Source: Metabacillus schmidteae
GTDB lineage: Bacteria; Bacillota; Bacilli; Bacillales; Bacillaceae
Reading direction: 5' to 3'
Assembly (NCBI RefSeq): GCF_903166545.1
Contig: NZ_CAESCH010000002.1
Location: 310,001 to 374,000, forward strand
DNA length: 64,000 nt
Shown: in pieces, positions 26,528 to 35,607 of the stretch
How positions within the stretch are numbered: the stretch's first letter is position 1
How the letters are laid out: each line of letters starts with the position of its first letter
Program-made: the position numbers and the translations under genes
Notes under the pieces: generated by a model
The model's database searches: none
Told to the model about the DNA's origin: nothing
The model's input: only the letters and a program-made list of their open reading frames with translations

Positions 26528-28039
26528 ATGTATAAACAACGGCTTAACAAACTATTAATGATCACTTGTTTAACCTTTCTTTTACCTGCGATTGTACAGA
26601 CTAGTGATAGTGGTATTCCGTCAATACCTGTGCAAGCTAGTGCTCCACAAAATTATTTTCATGCACATCAATACACCTCAACAGATAGAGGTGACATGAT
26701 GGTAAGTGAAAATGCTACGAAAACAGAACCTCCCCGTTCTTATTCTCCGATCGGAGAGCGTGAATTTTCCAAAGAAAAATATCAGTCCTTAAGAAGTATG
26801 TATACAGCTGAAAATGAAACACATTCACAAGTTGAATTTCCTTATCATCGATTTGATGTAAAAGTACATCGAAATGTAAAACCGTCCGATAAAATCACCC
26901 TTTATTGGAAAGGAAAATCATTACCAGGAAGGCAAGTTACGATGTATGGGTGGAATGTTTTAGAGGGAAAATGGGTGGAAATTGAAGGTGTGGTAGCCGG
27001 TGATACTTCCATTGAGTTAAAAGGGACAGTAAATGTGGAAGATTTTGTGCAAAATCGAAAGGTAAGTGTAATTGTACAAGATCAACTTTCACAGAAATCA
27101 AAAAGCTATGATTATTCGTTTGTGTGGATGTCAGATACACAGTATTATTCGCAGGATTATCCGGCCGTTTTTAAATCGATTACGGAATGGATCGCTGAGA
27201 ATAGAGATGTGATGAATATAAAATATGTTTTCCATACAGGAGATATTGTGAATAGAGGGAATGATGATCGTCAATGGAAAAGAGCAAGTGCTTATATGAA
27301 CACGTTGGATGTCGCAAGAATTCCTTATGGTGTTTTGCCTGGTAATCATGATGAAGGCCATGACTTTCAGCATTATCAAGCACACTTTGGTGAACAAAGA
27401 TTTAAGAAAAAGTCCTATTATGGTGGATCTTTCGAACAAAACCGGGGTCATTATGATTTGATTTCAGTTAATGGAAAAGACTATATCTTCGTTTATATGG
27501 GCTGGGGAATTGGAAAAAAAGAAATTGAGTGGCTAAATGAGGTTCTTGAACGATATCCAGATCGAACAGCCATTCTTTCATTTCATGAGTACTTGAAAAA
27601 GAATGGCGACAGAAGTCGTAAGGGTAATGAAATATATGAAAAAGTCGTCAAACCAAATTCAAATGTTGTTGCAGTGCTTTGTGGTCATTATCATAGCAGT
27701 CGACTTGCTGTTGATGAGCTTGATGATGATGGCAATGGTACAGTTGATCGGAAAGTTTATCAAATTCTTGCAGATTATCAAAAAGGTCCTGAAGGTGGAA
27801 GTGGTTTTGTACGCTTGCTCCATGTGGACGAAGAAACGAACACAATCGATGTAAGAACCTATTCGCCATACACAAATAAGTATCATTATTACAACCCTGA
27901 CAAACATCCAAAAAAAGAACAATTTACCATGGATATTAATGTTGAAAAAACAAATAAAATGATTTCAACAACATACTTTGAATTGAATATTTACAAACAA
28001 GTTTCAACTCAAAAGGTTGCAGCTGGGAGCATGCCTTGA
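26528..28039 (+). CDS. Secreted metallophosphoesterase
   Basis: A 503-residue exported protein. ATG 26528 is preferred (GGGTG at 26517-26521); an in-frame GTG at 26519 lacks a binding site. A signal peptide (hydrophobic LLMITCLTFLLPAIV near residues 9-25) precedes a beta-rich region of about 170 residues. Then comes a calcineurin-like domain with metal-binding motifs in order: WMSDTQYY (Asp), HTGDIVNRGNDDRQW, GVLPGNHDEGHD, SFHEYL and VLCGHYHSSRLAVD. Such proteins hydrolyse phosphomono- or diesters outside the cell; the substrate cannot be deduced. The gene is monocistronic and convergent with the amidase, sharing a bidirectional terminator. Confidence 0.85.
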   Translation: MYKQRLNKLLMITCLTFLLPAIVQTSDSGIPSIPVQASAPQNYFHAHQYTSTDRGDMMVSENATKTEPPRSYSPIGEREFSKEKYQSLRSMYTAENETHSQVEFPYHRFDVKVHRNVKPSDKITLYWKGKSLPGRQVTMYGWNVLEGKWVEIEGVVAGDTSIELKGTVNVEDFVQNRKVSVIVQDQLSQKSKSYDYSFVWMSDTQYYSQDYPAVFKSITEWIAENRDVMNIKYVFHTGDIVNRGNDDRQWKRASAYMNTLDVARIPYGVLPGNHDEGHDFQHYQAHFGEQRFKKKSYYGGSFEQNRGHYDLISVNGKDYIFVYMGWGIGKKEIEWLNEVLERYPDRTAILSFHEYLKKNGDRSRKGNEIYEKVVKPNSNVVAVLCGHYHSSRLAVDELDDDGNGTVDRKVYQILADYQKGPEGGSGFVRLLHVDEETNTIDVRTYSPYTNKYHYYNPDKHPKKEQFTMDINVEKTNKMISTTYFELNIYKQVSTQKVAAGSMP

Positions 28040-28048
28040 ATGAAAGAA

Positions 28049-28080
28049 AGGGCAGTCATAGAAAGCGACTGCCCTAATTA
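28049..28080. terminator. Bidirectional terminator between phosphoesterase and amidase genes
   Basis: AGGGCAGTC (28049-28057) and GACTGCCCT (28067-28075) form a perfect 9-bp stem, with A-rich sequence on the left and T/A-rich sequence on the right. It serves two converging genes. Confidence 0.8.
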
Positions 28081-28081
28081 C

Positions 28082-28756
28082 TCATTTTACAATAATCGTT
28101 TCATATCCTTTTAATTTCAGTTCTTTAGCAAGTGCTTCTGCATTTTGTTTGTTCGCAAAGGCCCCAACTTGTACTTTGTAAAGAGAAGAAGAATCAGTTC
28201 TTTTTGTAAGTTTATAATACTGTTCAATTCCTCTTACAATTGCTCTAGCACATGTAAGACGATAACTGGAAGATCTAAGTAATGCAGCCTCTTCTTTGTT
28301 TGTCATAAATCCACATTCGCAAAGAATGGCTGTCATGGCTGTTTCTTTTAAGACATGGAAACTAGCTGTCTTCACGCCGCGGTTTTTTCGGTTTGTACGT
28401 TTAACGAGCTCTTGTTGAATAATTTGGGCTAACTCGTTAGCCGCTCTTGGTTTTGACTTATAAACATAGGTTTCAATTCCTTCAGCACTTGTCCATTCTT
28501 TCCCGTTACCATGAGCGTTTGCGTGAATGGATATATACACATCAACGTTCTCTCGATTTGCCTTTGCCGTTCTGTCGTGTAAAGGGACATCTCGTTGGTC
28601 AGAATGGGTAAATAAAACAGTAACACCTTCATAATTCAACAATAGTTTCTTCATATCGTTGGCCACCGCACGATTAAACTCATACTCCTTCATTCCATCC
28701 ACTGTCCGCTTTCCAGGTGTTTCATATCCATGCCCTGCATCAATTGCAATTTTCAT
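28082..28756 (-). CDS. N-acetylmuramoyl-L-alanine amidase with SPOR domain
   Basis: A cell-wall hydrolase that cuts the bond between MurNAc and the stem peptide. The 224-residue protein has an Amidase_3 domain (about 1-175) with the zinc ligands visible: DAGHGYETPG (His), EYEFNRAVA (Glu), SIHANAHGN (His), and the catalytic Glu in ILCECGFMTNKEEA. A C-terminal SPOR repeat follows (YKVQVGAFANKQNAEALAKELKLKGYETIIVK), which binds denuded glycan at septa or spore walls. AGGAGG lies 7 nt before the second ATG (28756); the first ATG (28762) is too close. No signal peptide is present, so it resembles CwlC-type mother-cell lysis enzymes or phage endolysins. Confidence 0.9.
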   Translation of the reverse strand: MKIAIDAGHGYETPGKRTVDGMKEYEFNRAVANDMKKLLLNYEGVTVLFTHSDQRDVPLHDRTAKANRENVDVYISIHANAHGNGKEWTSAEGIETYVYKSKPRAANELAQIIQQELVKRTNRKNRGVKTASFHVLKETAMTAILCECGFMTNKEEAALLRSSSYRLTCARAIVRGIEQYYKLTKRTDSSSLYKVQVGAFANKQNAEALAKELKLKGYETIIVK

Positions 28757-28950
28757 CAACATTCCTCCTAGTTATTTTTTCAATTGTTATATAGGGTTTT
28801 TTCAAAAATTAGTAGCGGACAAATTAAGCAAGCAGAATAGATTAATTTTTATTTTGGAAAGTATGACACTAGTGCTAGAATAGAAACAGAAGTTATAGTT
28901 TTTTTATGAGTTGTTGTTTTTCAACAAAGTTCTATAAAAATACTGATTTT

Positions 28951-29080
28951 GGTTGATTGAAGCGGAAGGTGCGAGACTCCAGTGGGAAGTGTGGGACAGG
29001 TGAGACCCCGCAAGCGCTAGCGCTGAGGAGGCTCACCGCCCACCCCACGGAAAGCGAGCAACCTGGAGCTTCAATCAACC
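28951..29080 (+). repeat. Family I repeat, end-type a, copy C
   Basis: 130 bp, bounded by a perfect 13-bp inverted repeat GGTTGATTGAAGC (28951-28963) and GCTTCAATCAACC (29068-29080). Compared with copy B in reverse, the two arms differ at the same paired places (TTCAGC against TGAAGC), so pairing is kept by compensating changes. Interior landmarks are GACAGGTGAGACCCCGCAAG, GAGGAGGCTCACCGCCC and CGGAAAGCGAGCAACCTGG. It lies 80 nt before hprK. Confidence 0.88.
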
Positions 29081-29159
29081 AGGTACAATACTAATTATAA
29101 AGCAAAAAAGTTTGAGGAACGCATCACTTGCTTTTCATGTTCAAAAAGGAGGAAACATC

Positions 29160-30095
29160 ATGCCAAAAGTTCGTACAAAAGATCTTGTTGATAAATTTAA
29201 TTTTGAAATTGTAAGTGGAGAAGAAGGAATCAATCGTCCAATTACAACGAGTGATTTATCTCGTCCTGGAATTGAAATGGCCGGCTTTTTTACATATTAC
29301 CCAAAAGAACGTGTTCAATTACTAGGGAAAACCGAACTATCGTTTTTCCATCAACTTACTGCTCAAGAAAAGAAACATCGTATGGACGAGCTTTGTACAG
29401 ATATTACACCTGCGATTATAGTGACAAGAGAAATGGAAACTCCTCAAGAGCTGATTGATGCCTCTGAACGTGAAGGTGTTCCTGTGTTACGTTCTCCGAT
29501 GAAGACAACCCGTTTGTCGAGTCATTTAACAAATTTCCTTGAAGGGAAATTAGCGCCAACAACTGCAGTTCATGGAGTATTAGTTGATATTTATGGAGTC
29601 GGGGTTTTAATTATAGGAAAAAGTGGAGTCGGGAAAAGTGAAACAGCTCTTGAACTAGTCAAACGTGGACATCGCCTTGTAGCAGATGATTGTGTAGAAA
29701 TTCGTCAGGAAGACACAGATACTCTAATTGGTAGTGCCCCAGAGTTAATTGAGCATTTGTTGGAGATTAGAGGACTTGGAATCATCAATGTAATGACATT
29801 GTTTGGTGCAGGAGCGGTTCGGAGCTTCAAACGCATCACGCTTGTCATTAACCTTGAAATATGGGATCGAAACAAACAATATGACCGCCTGGGACTTGAA
29901 GAAGATAAAATGAGAATCATTGATACAGATATTACAAAGCTAACTGTTCCTGTTCGTCCTGGACGAAACTTATCCGTTATTATTGAAGTAGCAGCCATGA
30001 ACCATCGTCTGAAAAGAATGGGTGTGAATGCGGCTGAGCAGTTTACAAACAAACTTGCAGGTGTGATTGAAGAAGGAGATCATGAAGAGGAATAA
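29160..30095 (+). CDS. hprK: HPr kinase/phosphorylase
   Basis: The switch enzyme of Gram-positive carbon catabolite repression: it phosphorylates Ser 46 of HPr and Crh with ATP or pyrophosphate, and removes the phosphate with inorganic phosphate. The 311-residue product matches the B. subtilis length (310). ATG 29160 follows AAGGAGG by 7 nt; the longer frame from 29112 has no start signal. Walker A GKSGVGKS is at residues 153-160, and the HprK signature [18 protein letters not shown] follows near 205. It begins the hprK-lgt-yvoD-ppaX-yvoF row, in which PpaX consumes the pyrophosphate that HprK makes. Crh, another substrate, is encoded at 48332. Confidence 0.96.
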   Translation: MPKVRTKDLVDKFNFEIVSGEEGINRPITTSDLSRPGIEMAGFFTYYPKERVQLLGKTELSFFHQLTAQEKKHRMDELCTDITPAIIVTREMETPQELIDASEREGVPVLRSPMKTTRLSSHLTNFLEGKLAPTTAVHGVLVDIYGVGVLIIGKSGVGKSETALELVKRGHRLVADDCVEIRQEDTDTLIGSAPELIEHLLEIRGLGIINVMTLFGAGAVRSFKRITLVINLEIWDRNKQYDRLGLEEDKMRIIDTDITKLTVPVRPGRNLSVIIEVAAMNHRLKRMGVNAAEQFTNKLAGVIEEGDHEEE

Positions 30096-30283
30096 TGCTC
30101 CTAATGAAGCTGAAAGATTATAGTGGAGTCGGAGATTGACCGATTCCACTCCTGTTAAATTTGGAAGAATCAGGTAGATATCATTACATAAAACAAGTAA
30201 AATAAGTATGATTGTGCCAAACAACATCTCCTGGTTGAAGGAAATAGAGAAAGTAACAATCATACGTAAAGGGAGATGAAGAA

Positions 30284-31102
30284 ATGGAAGAGAGTATTAA
30301 GCCGCTTGATCCAATCGCTCTTGAATTAGGACCACTGCAAATTCACTGGTATGGTGTCATTATTGGTCTTGGTGCATTACTTGCACTGTTGATTGCAGTA
30401 AGAGAAAGTGAAAGACGCGGATTGCATAAAGACACATTTGTTGATCTTGTATTATTCGCGATTCCACTTGCCATTATAGGGGCAAGACTTTATTACGTTA
30501 TCTTTCAGTGGGACTATTATTCTCAAAACCCGGGTGACATTATTAAAATTTGGCAAGGCGGACTTGCCATACACGGAGGATTAATCGCTGCTGTAATTAC
30601 AGGGGCCGTTTTTGCCCGAGTGAAAAAGATTTCCTTTTGGAAATTAGCCGATATTGCGGCACCAAGTATTATACTAGGTCAGGCAATTGGTCGCTGGGGT
30701 AACTTTATGAACCAGGAAGCACATGGGGGACCTGTAACAAGAGAGTTTTTAGAAAGTTTATATTTACCGGATTTTATCGTGAATCAAATGTATATAAATG
30801 GTCAATATTATCATCCGACATTTTTATATGAATCATTATGGAGTCTTGTTGGATTTATTGGTCTTATGCTGCTTCGCAGGGCAAACTTTAGACGTGGAGA
30901 GCTTTTCCTGACTTATGTTATTTGGTATTCAATCGGTCGATTCTTTATCGAAGGACTTAGAACAGATAGCTTAATGTTGACAGATACACTACGTATTGCA
31001 CAGGTTATTTCCATTGTTTTAATCCTTATTGCTGTAGGAGTTATGATTTTCCGCAGAATGAAGGGCCATTCAAATGAACGGTATCTAGATGCTAGTCAAT
31101 AA
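30284..31102 (+). CDS. lgt: Prolipoprotein diacylglyceryl transferase
   Basis: The membrane enzyme that adds diacylglycerol from phosphatidylglycerol to the lipobox Cys of prolipoproteins. It is 272 residues with seven hydrophobic helices. Signature sequences are [14 protein letters not shown] near the N-terminus, [10 protein letters not shown] (catalytic His region), [14 protein letters not shown], the Lgt signature, and [28 protein letters not shown] precedes the ATG. It is 188 nt after hprK, a gap holding one hairpin (AGTGGAGTCGG/CCGATTCCACT, 30122-30149) without a T-run, so read-through is plausible. One client in this window is the binding lipoprotein at 19491. Confidence 0.95.
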   Translation: MEESIKPLDPIALELGPLQIHWYGVIIGLGALLALLIAVRESERRGLHKDTFVDLVLFAIPLAIIGARLYYVIFQWDYYSQNPGDIIKIWQGGLAIHGGLIAAVITGAVFARVKKISFWKLADIAAPSIILGQAIGRWGNFMNQEAHGGPVTREFLESLYLPDFIVNQMYINGQYYHPTFLYESLWSLVGFIGLMLLRRANFRRGELFLTYVIWYSIGRFFIEGLRTDSLMLTDTLRIAQVISIVLILIAVGVMIFRRMKGHSNERYLDASQ

Positions 31103-31144
31103 ACCCCTGGCCGATTAACTATTACACCAAGGGAGAGGGTTGAA

Positions 31145-32092
31145 GTGGTTAACAGTTTGAAAACAGGATTAAAGGCAGGATTGCAGACAACATGGACATT
31201 AGGAAAGATCATTTTCCCTATTACATTAATTGTAAGCTTGCTGCAATATACACCAATATTGGGTTGGGTTGTAAAGCTAATTTCACCATTGATGGGGATA
31301 TTCGGGTTGTCAGGTGAAGCGGCAATCCCCCTTGTTATTGGAAACTTTCTAAACCTCTACGCAGGAATTGGAGCGATTTTATCTCTGGAGTTAACGGTGA
31401 AAGAAGTATTTATTTTAGCCGTTATGCTCTCGTTTTCACATAATTTACTCGTTGAGTCCTCGCTTGCAGTAAAGGTTGGATTAAAGTTATGGATCATTTT
31501 AATTGTAAGAATTGGTCTTGCCTTTATTTCGGCAATTGTCGTAAACCTTACCTGGCATGGTGGAGGCGAGACCGCACAGTATGGATTTGTAAGCCAAACA
31601 AGTGATATTCCAAACGGTTGGCTGGAAATCATCGGTCTTGTCTTACAAAAAGCAACACTTGGAGTTGTTCAATTAGCCTTAATTGTCATTCCATTAATGG
31701 TCATTATCCAATATTTAAAGGATTATGGCATTTTAAACATATTTACCCGTTGGATGGCTCCGGTAACGAGGATGCTGGGAATGAAGGAAAATACATCGAT
31801 GACATTATTAGCCGGATTAACAATCGGGCTGGCATATGGAGCGGGTGTTATGATTCAAGCAGTCAAAGAAGATGGTGTTAGCTATAAGGATTTAACACTT
31901 GCCTTCATCTTTTTAGTCTCCTGTCATGCCGTTGTAGAGGATACGTTAATTTTTATTCCATTAGGAATTCCTGTTTGGCCCTTGCTTGTCATTCGTTTGT
32001 CGGTAGCTATTATCCTGACAATGACGATAGCCGCCATCTGGAGAAAGCTAGAAGCAGCACCAAGAAGAAAGGAAGCGACGTATGAAAATTAA
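31145..32092 (+). CDS. yvoD: Nucleoside-recognition (Gate) domain membrane protein, YvoD-like
   Basis: A 315-residue membrane protein with about eight hydrophobic helices and two copies of the Gate pattern (about 45-125 and 215-300: [23 protein letters not shown] and [19 protein letters not shown]). The start is GTG 31145 with GGGAGAGGG 5-6 nt upstream. Its stop overlaps the ppaX start by 11 nt, so translation is probably coupled. The Gate family includes nucleoside-recognition proteins and spore maturation proteins SpmA/B; the transported or sensed ligand is unknown. The locus position matches B. subtilis yvoD as I recall it. Confidence 0.75.
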   Translation: MVNSLKTGLKAGLQTTWTLGKIIFPITLIVSLLQYTPILGWVVKLISPLMGIFGLSGEAAIPLVIGNFLNLYAGIGAILSLELTVKEVFILAVMLSFSHNLLVESSLAVKVGLKLWIILIVRIGLAFISAIVVNLTWHGGGETAQYGFVSQTSDIPNGWLEIIGLVLQKATLGVVQLALIVIPLMVIIQYLKDYGILNIFTRWMAPVTRMLGMKENTSMTLLAGLTIGLAYGAGVMIQAVKEDGVSYKDLTLAFIFLVSCHAVVEDTLIFIPLGIPVWPLLVIRLSVAIILTMTIAAIWRKLEAAPRRKEATYEN

Positions 32093-32723
32093 TACACTAT
32101 TATTCGACCTGGACGGAACATTGATCAATACAAATGAATTAATCATAGAATCCTTTCTCCACACACTACATTCGTATTATCCGGATCAATATAAAAGAGA
32201 AGATGTCTTGCCGTTTATCGGTCCTACTCTTTATGATACGTTCACAAGTATCAACCCGGAGAAAACAGAAGAAATGGTAAAGGTGTATCGTAAGTTTAAC
32301 CACGAACAGCATGATGTGCTTGTAACAGAATACGAAACAGTGTTTGAAACAATCAAGACGTTAAAGGAACATGGTTTCAAGCTGGGCATTGTAACAACAA
32401 AAATTCGCGATACCGTGAACATGGGCTTAAAGCTTACAAAGCTTGATCAATTCTTTGATGTTGTTGTTACTCTTGATGATGTAGAAAACGCAAAGCCACA
32501 TCCAGAACCTGTTTTAAAAGCATTAGCACAGCTTGACTCGAAGCCTGAGGAAGCAATTATGGTCGGGGATAACCACCATGACGTGGAAGCAGGAAAAAAT
32601 GCTGGTACACAAACAGCGGGTGTTTCCTGGAGTATAAAAGGTAGAGAGTATATTAGCAGCTACAACCCGAATTATCTATTAGAAAGAATGAGTGATTTAC
32701 TTCCGATTGTTGGAGTGAAGTAA
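32082..32723 (+). CDS. ppaX: Pyrophosphatase PpaX (HAD family)
   Basis: A 213-residue HAD-superfamily hydrolase. Motif I is [13 protein letters not shown] (nucleophile Asp 9, Asp 11), motif II lies in [10 protein letters not shown], and motifs III-IV are [11 protein letters not shown] and [17 protein letters not shown]. In this genomic context the family member is PpaX, which hydrolyses the pyrophosphate released when HprK removes phosphate from P-Ser-HPr. The start lies inside the 3' end of yvoD. Assignment as PpaX, not another HAD phosphatase, rests on the hprK neighbourhood and on good overall fit. Confidence 0.9.
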   Translation: MKINTLLFDLDGTLINTNELIIESFLHTLHSYYPDQYKREDVLPFIGPTLYDTFTSINPEKTEEMVKVYRKFNHEQHDVLVTEYETVFETIKTLKEHGFKLGIVTTKIRDTVNMGLKLTKLDQFFDVVVTLDDVENAKPHPEPVLKALAQLDSKPEEAIMVGDNHHDVEAGKNAGTQTAGVSWSIKGREYISSYNPNYLLERMSDLLPIVGVK

Positions 32724-32724
32724 G

Positions 32725-33246
32725 GTGAGACGAACAACAAGATACCCTGTGTCAGGAGCCAACTCGCTTTGGCATGTGTATAAGACCGTCCCGTTTTGGA
32801 AGGTTGTTCGAAACTTTGTTGTTATTCAGCTTGCACGTTATACACCATTTTTAGGCATGAAAAATTGGCTCTACCGTACCTTCTTACACATGAAAATCGG
32901 TGATCAAACATCGTTTGCCCTTATGGTAATGCTGGATGTGATGTTTCCGGAAAAAATATCAGTCGGAAGAAACAGCGTTATCGGCTATAACACAACCATT
33001 CTTGCTCATGAATATTTGATTAAAGAATACCGGCTTGGTGATGTTCACATTGGTGACGAAGTGTTATTAGGAGCAAACACAACCATCCTGCCGGGTGTCA
33101 ACATCGGCGACAATGCCATCGTTTCAGCAGGAACGCTTGTGCATAAAGATGTCCCGGCAGGTGCCTTCGTCGGTGGAAATCCAATGAAAATCATTTATAC
33201 AAAAGAAGAGCTGGCAAAAAAAGAAGAAGCTGCTAGTACTAACTAG
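32725..33246 (+). CDS. yvoF: Hexapeptide-repeat acyltransferase, YvoF-like
   Basis: A 173-residue left-handed beta-helix acetyltransferase. The hexapeptide repeats occupy about residues 65-160 (VGRNSVIGYNTTILAH, IGDEVLLGANTTILPGVNIGDNAIVSAGTLVHKDVPAGAFVGGNP). The N-terminal 60 residues are basic and amphipathic (FWKVVRNFVVIQLARYTPFLGMKNWLYRTFLHMKIG), usual for membrane-associated maltose- or galactoside-type acetyltransferases. The start is GTG 32725, directly after the ppaX stop, with GGAGTGAAG upstream. The substrate is unknown. It is the last gene of the hprK group before the repeat-rich gap. Confidence 0.83.
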   Translation: MRRTTRYPVSGANSLWHVYKTVPFWKVVRNFVVIQLARYTPFLGMKNWLYRTFLHMKIGDQTSFALMVMLDVMFPEKISVGRNSVIGYNTTILAHEYLIKEYRLGDVHIGDEVLLGANTTILPGVNIGDNAIVSAGTLVHKDVPAGAFVGGNPMKIIYTKEELAKKEEAASTN

Positions 33247-33329
33247 CGGCTTTTTCTTTTAGCTGTTTATCTTATAAAATTTCATACTTCTTATTCTTTA
33301 GTTAGGACATCTTTAGCAGAAACTATTTA

Positions 33330-33585
33330 GGTTGATTGAAGCGGAAGGTGTGAGACTCCTGTTCGAAATGCAGAAGAGCCTTGAACAGCCCCGACAAGCA
33401 TAAGACGATTTAGAATAGAAGGCGCTCTTTGCCTTCAATTCTAAATTGGCTTATGACCTCGAGGGGCTAGGCGCTGGAGCAAGACACGGGAGGTGCGAGA
33501 CAGGTGAGACCCCACAGGAGCTTGCTCCGAGGGAGGCTCAGCGCTCGCCCCGCGGAAAGCGAGCAACCTGGAGCAGCAATCAACC
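33330..33585 (+). repeat. Family I repeat, end-type a, copy D, split by a family II insertion
   Basis: The ends are those of copy C: GGTTGATTGAAGCGGAAGG (33330-33348) and GGAGCAGCAATCAACC at the right, with CAATCAACC pairing perfectly with GGTTGATTG. The element is 256 bp instead of 130. After GAGACTCCTGT (about 33361) the family I sequence stops and resumes at about 33489 (GGAGGTGCGAGACAGGTGAG). The extra 127 bp are a family II element. Its family I part is therefore the older insertion. Confidence 0.86.
33362..33488 (+). repeat. Family II long-hairpin repeat nested inside family I copy D
   Basis: The core (33376-33480) reads GAGCCTTGAACAGCCCCGAC, then CATAAGACGATTTAGAATAG, then the inverse GCCTTCAATTCTAAATTGGC and TTATGACCTCGAGGGGCTAG. 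It is nearly identical to the cores of 40289-40439 and 49599-49752, but shortened at its outer ends. The two arms (33400-33455) form a long imperfect stem. No target-site duplication is evident. Confidence 0.86.
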
Positions 33586-33719
33586 AACACAACACTACTT
33601 ACATAGTATCCAGGTATAAAACTGACTTAATCAAACGTTTGTTTAAACACTAAAATATCAGAATAATATGTAAACTAAACAAATTTCACCTAATAAATAG
33701 TAAATCCTTGAAATTCCAT

Positions 33720-33759
33720 CTTTACTTTGGTAGTATATTAGCATATTAGCGAAGTAAAG
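33720..33759 (+). promoter_or_regulatory. Candidate operator/promoter of the histidine operon
   Basis: CTTTACTT (33720-33727) and AAGTAAAG (33752-33759) form an 8-bp dyad. Between them lies a perfect tandem 8-mer, ATATTAGC ATATTAGC (33735-33750). TTTACT/TATATT-like hexamers also fall here. It stands 48 nt before hisZ. A TrpR-like regulator (YerC/HisR) controls his genes in bacilli; whether it binds here is a guess. Confidence 0.45.
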
Positions 33760-33806
33760 GATTCTGAAAATTAACTTAGTATTCAATAACGGGGGTACTG
33801 ACACAA

Positions 33807-34973
33807 ATGTTTATGTTTGAAAAACCGCTTGGAATGGTTGATACATTACCAAATCTATATGAAGTAAAAAAGAAAACTCGCAATGAAATGACAAGTGAAA
33901 TTGAAAGCTGGGGATTTGAATTTATTGAAACACCAACATTGGAATATTACGAAACTGTTGGTGTTCAATCAGCCATTTTAGATCAGCAGCTTTTTAAACT
34001 ACTAGATCAACAAGGCCATACACTCGTGCTTCGTCCAGATATGACAGCACCAATTGCACGTGTCGCAGCTTCAAAACTATTTAACAATCTATATCCGCAA
34101 CGACTTGCTTATTCAGCCAATGTATTTCGCGCTCAACAGCATGAAGGAGGACGTCCGGCAGAATTTGAACAAGTTGGTGTAGAGCTGATTGGTGATGGCA
34201 CCTCAAGTGCGGATGCAGAAGTAATCGCGCTAATGGTTTCAGTATTAAAGAAAGCAGGCTTAGCTAATTTCAAAATTGCGATCGGACATATCGGCTATGC
34301 AAATGCGTTATTTAAAGAAGTATTAGGAAACCAGGAACGAGCAGATGTATTAAGAAGGTTTCTTTATGAGAAAAACTATGTTGGCTATCGTGAGCATGTT
34401 AAAAGCTTACCTTTATCATCCATTGATAAAGAGAGGTTGTTTACATTATTAACGCTTCGTGGAGGTATTGACAAAGTAAATGAAGCAAAAGAACTTGTTA
34501 CCTCACAGGAAGCATTGAGCTCTCTTGAAGAGATTTCACAAATTTGGAGTGCACTTGAGGCTTATCAAGTAACAGATTATTTAAAGCTGGATTTAAATAT
34601 TGTCAGCCATATGAGCTATTACACAGGTGTTTTATTTGAAGTGTATGCTGACAATGTCGGCTTCCCAATTGGAAATGGCGGCCGCTATGACCACTTATTT
34701 GAAAAATTCAACCGTGCTGCACCTGCAACAGGATTTGGTCTGCACTTAGATCGTTTAATTGAAGCTCTAAACGTTACAGAAGATGCAACACTTCAATGTG
34801 TGATATACAGCCAGGAACGACGTGCAGAGGCAATCTCTTTTGCGACAGAGCTAAGACAGTCAAATAAACGAGTTGTCATGCAGGATATTACTGGTATTAA
34901 AGATGTTGATGCGTATACAAAGAAATTCGAAGAAGTCAGTTATTTTATCGGTTCAAGAAAGGAGGAGCTGTAA
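33807..34973 (+). CDS. hisZ: ATP phosphoribosyltransferase regulatory subunit
   Basis: A catalytically inactive histidyl-tRNA-synthetase-like protein that joins short-form HisG to make the active, feedback-inhibited first enzyme of histidine synthesis. The 388-residue protein keeps the class II core: motif 2-like [17 protein letters not shown], the [25 protein letters not shown] segment and a [15 protein letters not shown] motif. It lacks the C-terminal anticodon domain of HisS. ATG 33807 is 11 nt after GGGGG, somewhat long; an in-frame ATG at 33813 is further still. It is the first gene of the his operon; the stop lies 1 nt before the hisG start. Confidence 0.94.
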   Translation: MFMFEKPLGMVDTLPNLYEVKKKTRNEMTSEIESWGFEFIETPTLEYYETVGVQSAILDQQLFKLLDQQGHTLVLRPDMTAPIARVAASKLFNNLYPQRLAYSANVFRAQQHEGGRPAEFEQVGVELIGDGTSSADAEVIALMVSVLKKAGLANFKIAIGHIGYANALFKEVLGNQERADVLRRFLYEKNYVGYREHVKSLPLSSIDKERLFTLLTLRGGIDKVNEAKELVTSQEALSSLEEISQIWSALEAYQVTDYLKLDLNIVSHMSYYTGVLFEVYADNVGFPIGNGGRYDHLFEKFNRAAPATGFGLHLDRLIEALNVTEDATLQCVIYSQERRAEAISFATELRQSNKRVVMQDITGIKDVDAYTKKFEEVSYFIGSRKEEL

Positions 34974-34974
34974 A

Positions 34975-35604
34975 ATGAGTCAACAGTTAACAATCGCGAT
35001 GCCAAAAGGGAGAATTTTTGAAGAAGCGGCAGATATGCTTCGAAAAGCAGGCTATCAGCTTCCTCCTGAATTCGATGAATCAAGAAAATTAATTTTAGAC
35101 GTTCCAAACGAAAATATTCGCTTCATTTTAGCGAAGCCGATGGATGTTGTGACATATGTTGAGCATGGAGTTGCAGATGTTGGAATTGCAGGGAAAGACG
35201 TCATGCTTGAAGAAGATCGTGACGTGTATGAGGTGCTTGATCTGAAAATCAGTGAGTGCTATCTTGCTGTAGCAGGTCTTCCGGATACGAAGATTTCTAA
35301 TGTCGCACCAAAAGTGGCAACAAAATATCCTAAGGTAGCATCAAGCTACTTCCGCGAGCAAGGGGAACAGGTGGAAATTATTAAATTAAACGGGTCCATT
35401 GAGCTTGCTCCTTTAATAGGATTAGCAGAGCGTATTGTTGATATAGTATCAACAGGTAGAACATTAAAGGAAAACGGGTTAGTCGAGCTTGAACATATTT
35501 GTCATATTACATCCCGTCTCATCGTAAATCCGGTAAGCTACCGAATGAAGGATGAACCAATTGATGAATTAGTTGAGCGTCTATCAAAAGTAATTGGGGG
35601 CTAA
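34975..35604 (+). CDS. hisG: ATP phosphoribosyltransferase, short form
   Basis: Joins ATP and PRPP to form N1-(5-phosphoribosyl)-ATP. The 209-residue length is the short form without the C-terminal regulatory domain, which agrees with the presence of hisZ. ATG 34975 follows AAGGAGGAG (34959-34967) by 7 nt; a longer frame from 34873 overlaps hisZ and lacks a start signal. Motifs seen: [20 protein letters not shown] at the N-terminus, [12 protein letters not shown], and the PRPP loop [18 protein letters not shown]. It lies directly between hisZ and hisD. Confidence 0.95.
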   Translation: MSQQLTIAMPKGRIFEEAADMLRKAGYQLPPEFDESRKLILDVPNENIRFILAKPMDVVTYVEHGVADVGIAGKDVMLEEDRDVYEVLDLKISECYLAVAGLPDTKISNVAPKVATKYPKVASSYFREQGEQVEIIKLNGSIELAPLIGLAERIVDIVSTGRTLKENGLVELEHICHITSRLIVNPVSYRMKDEPIDELVERLSKVIGG

Positions 35605-35607
35605 TCG

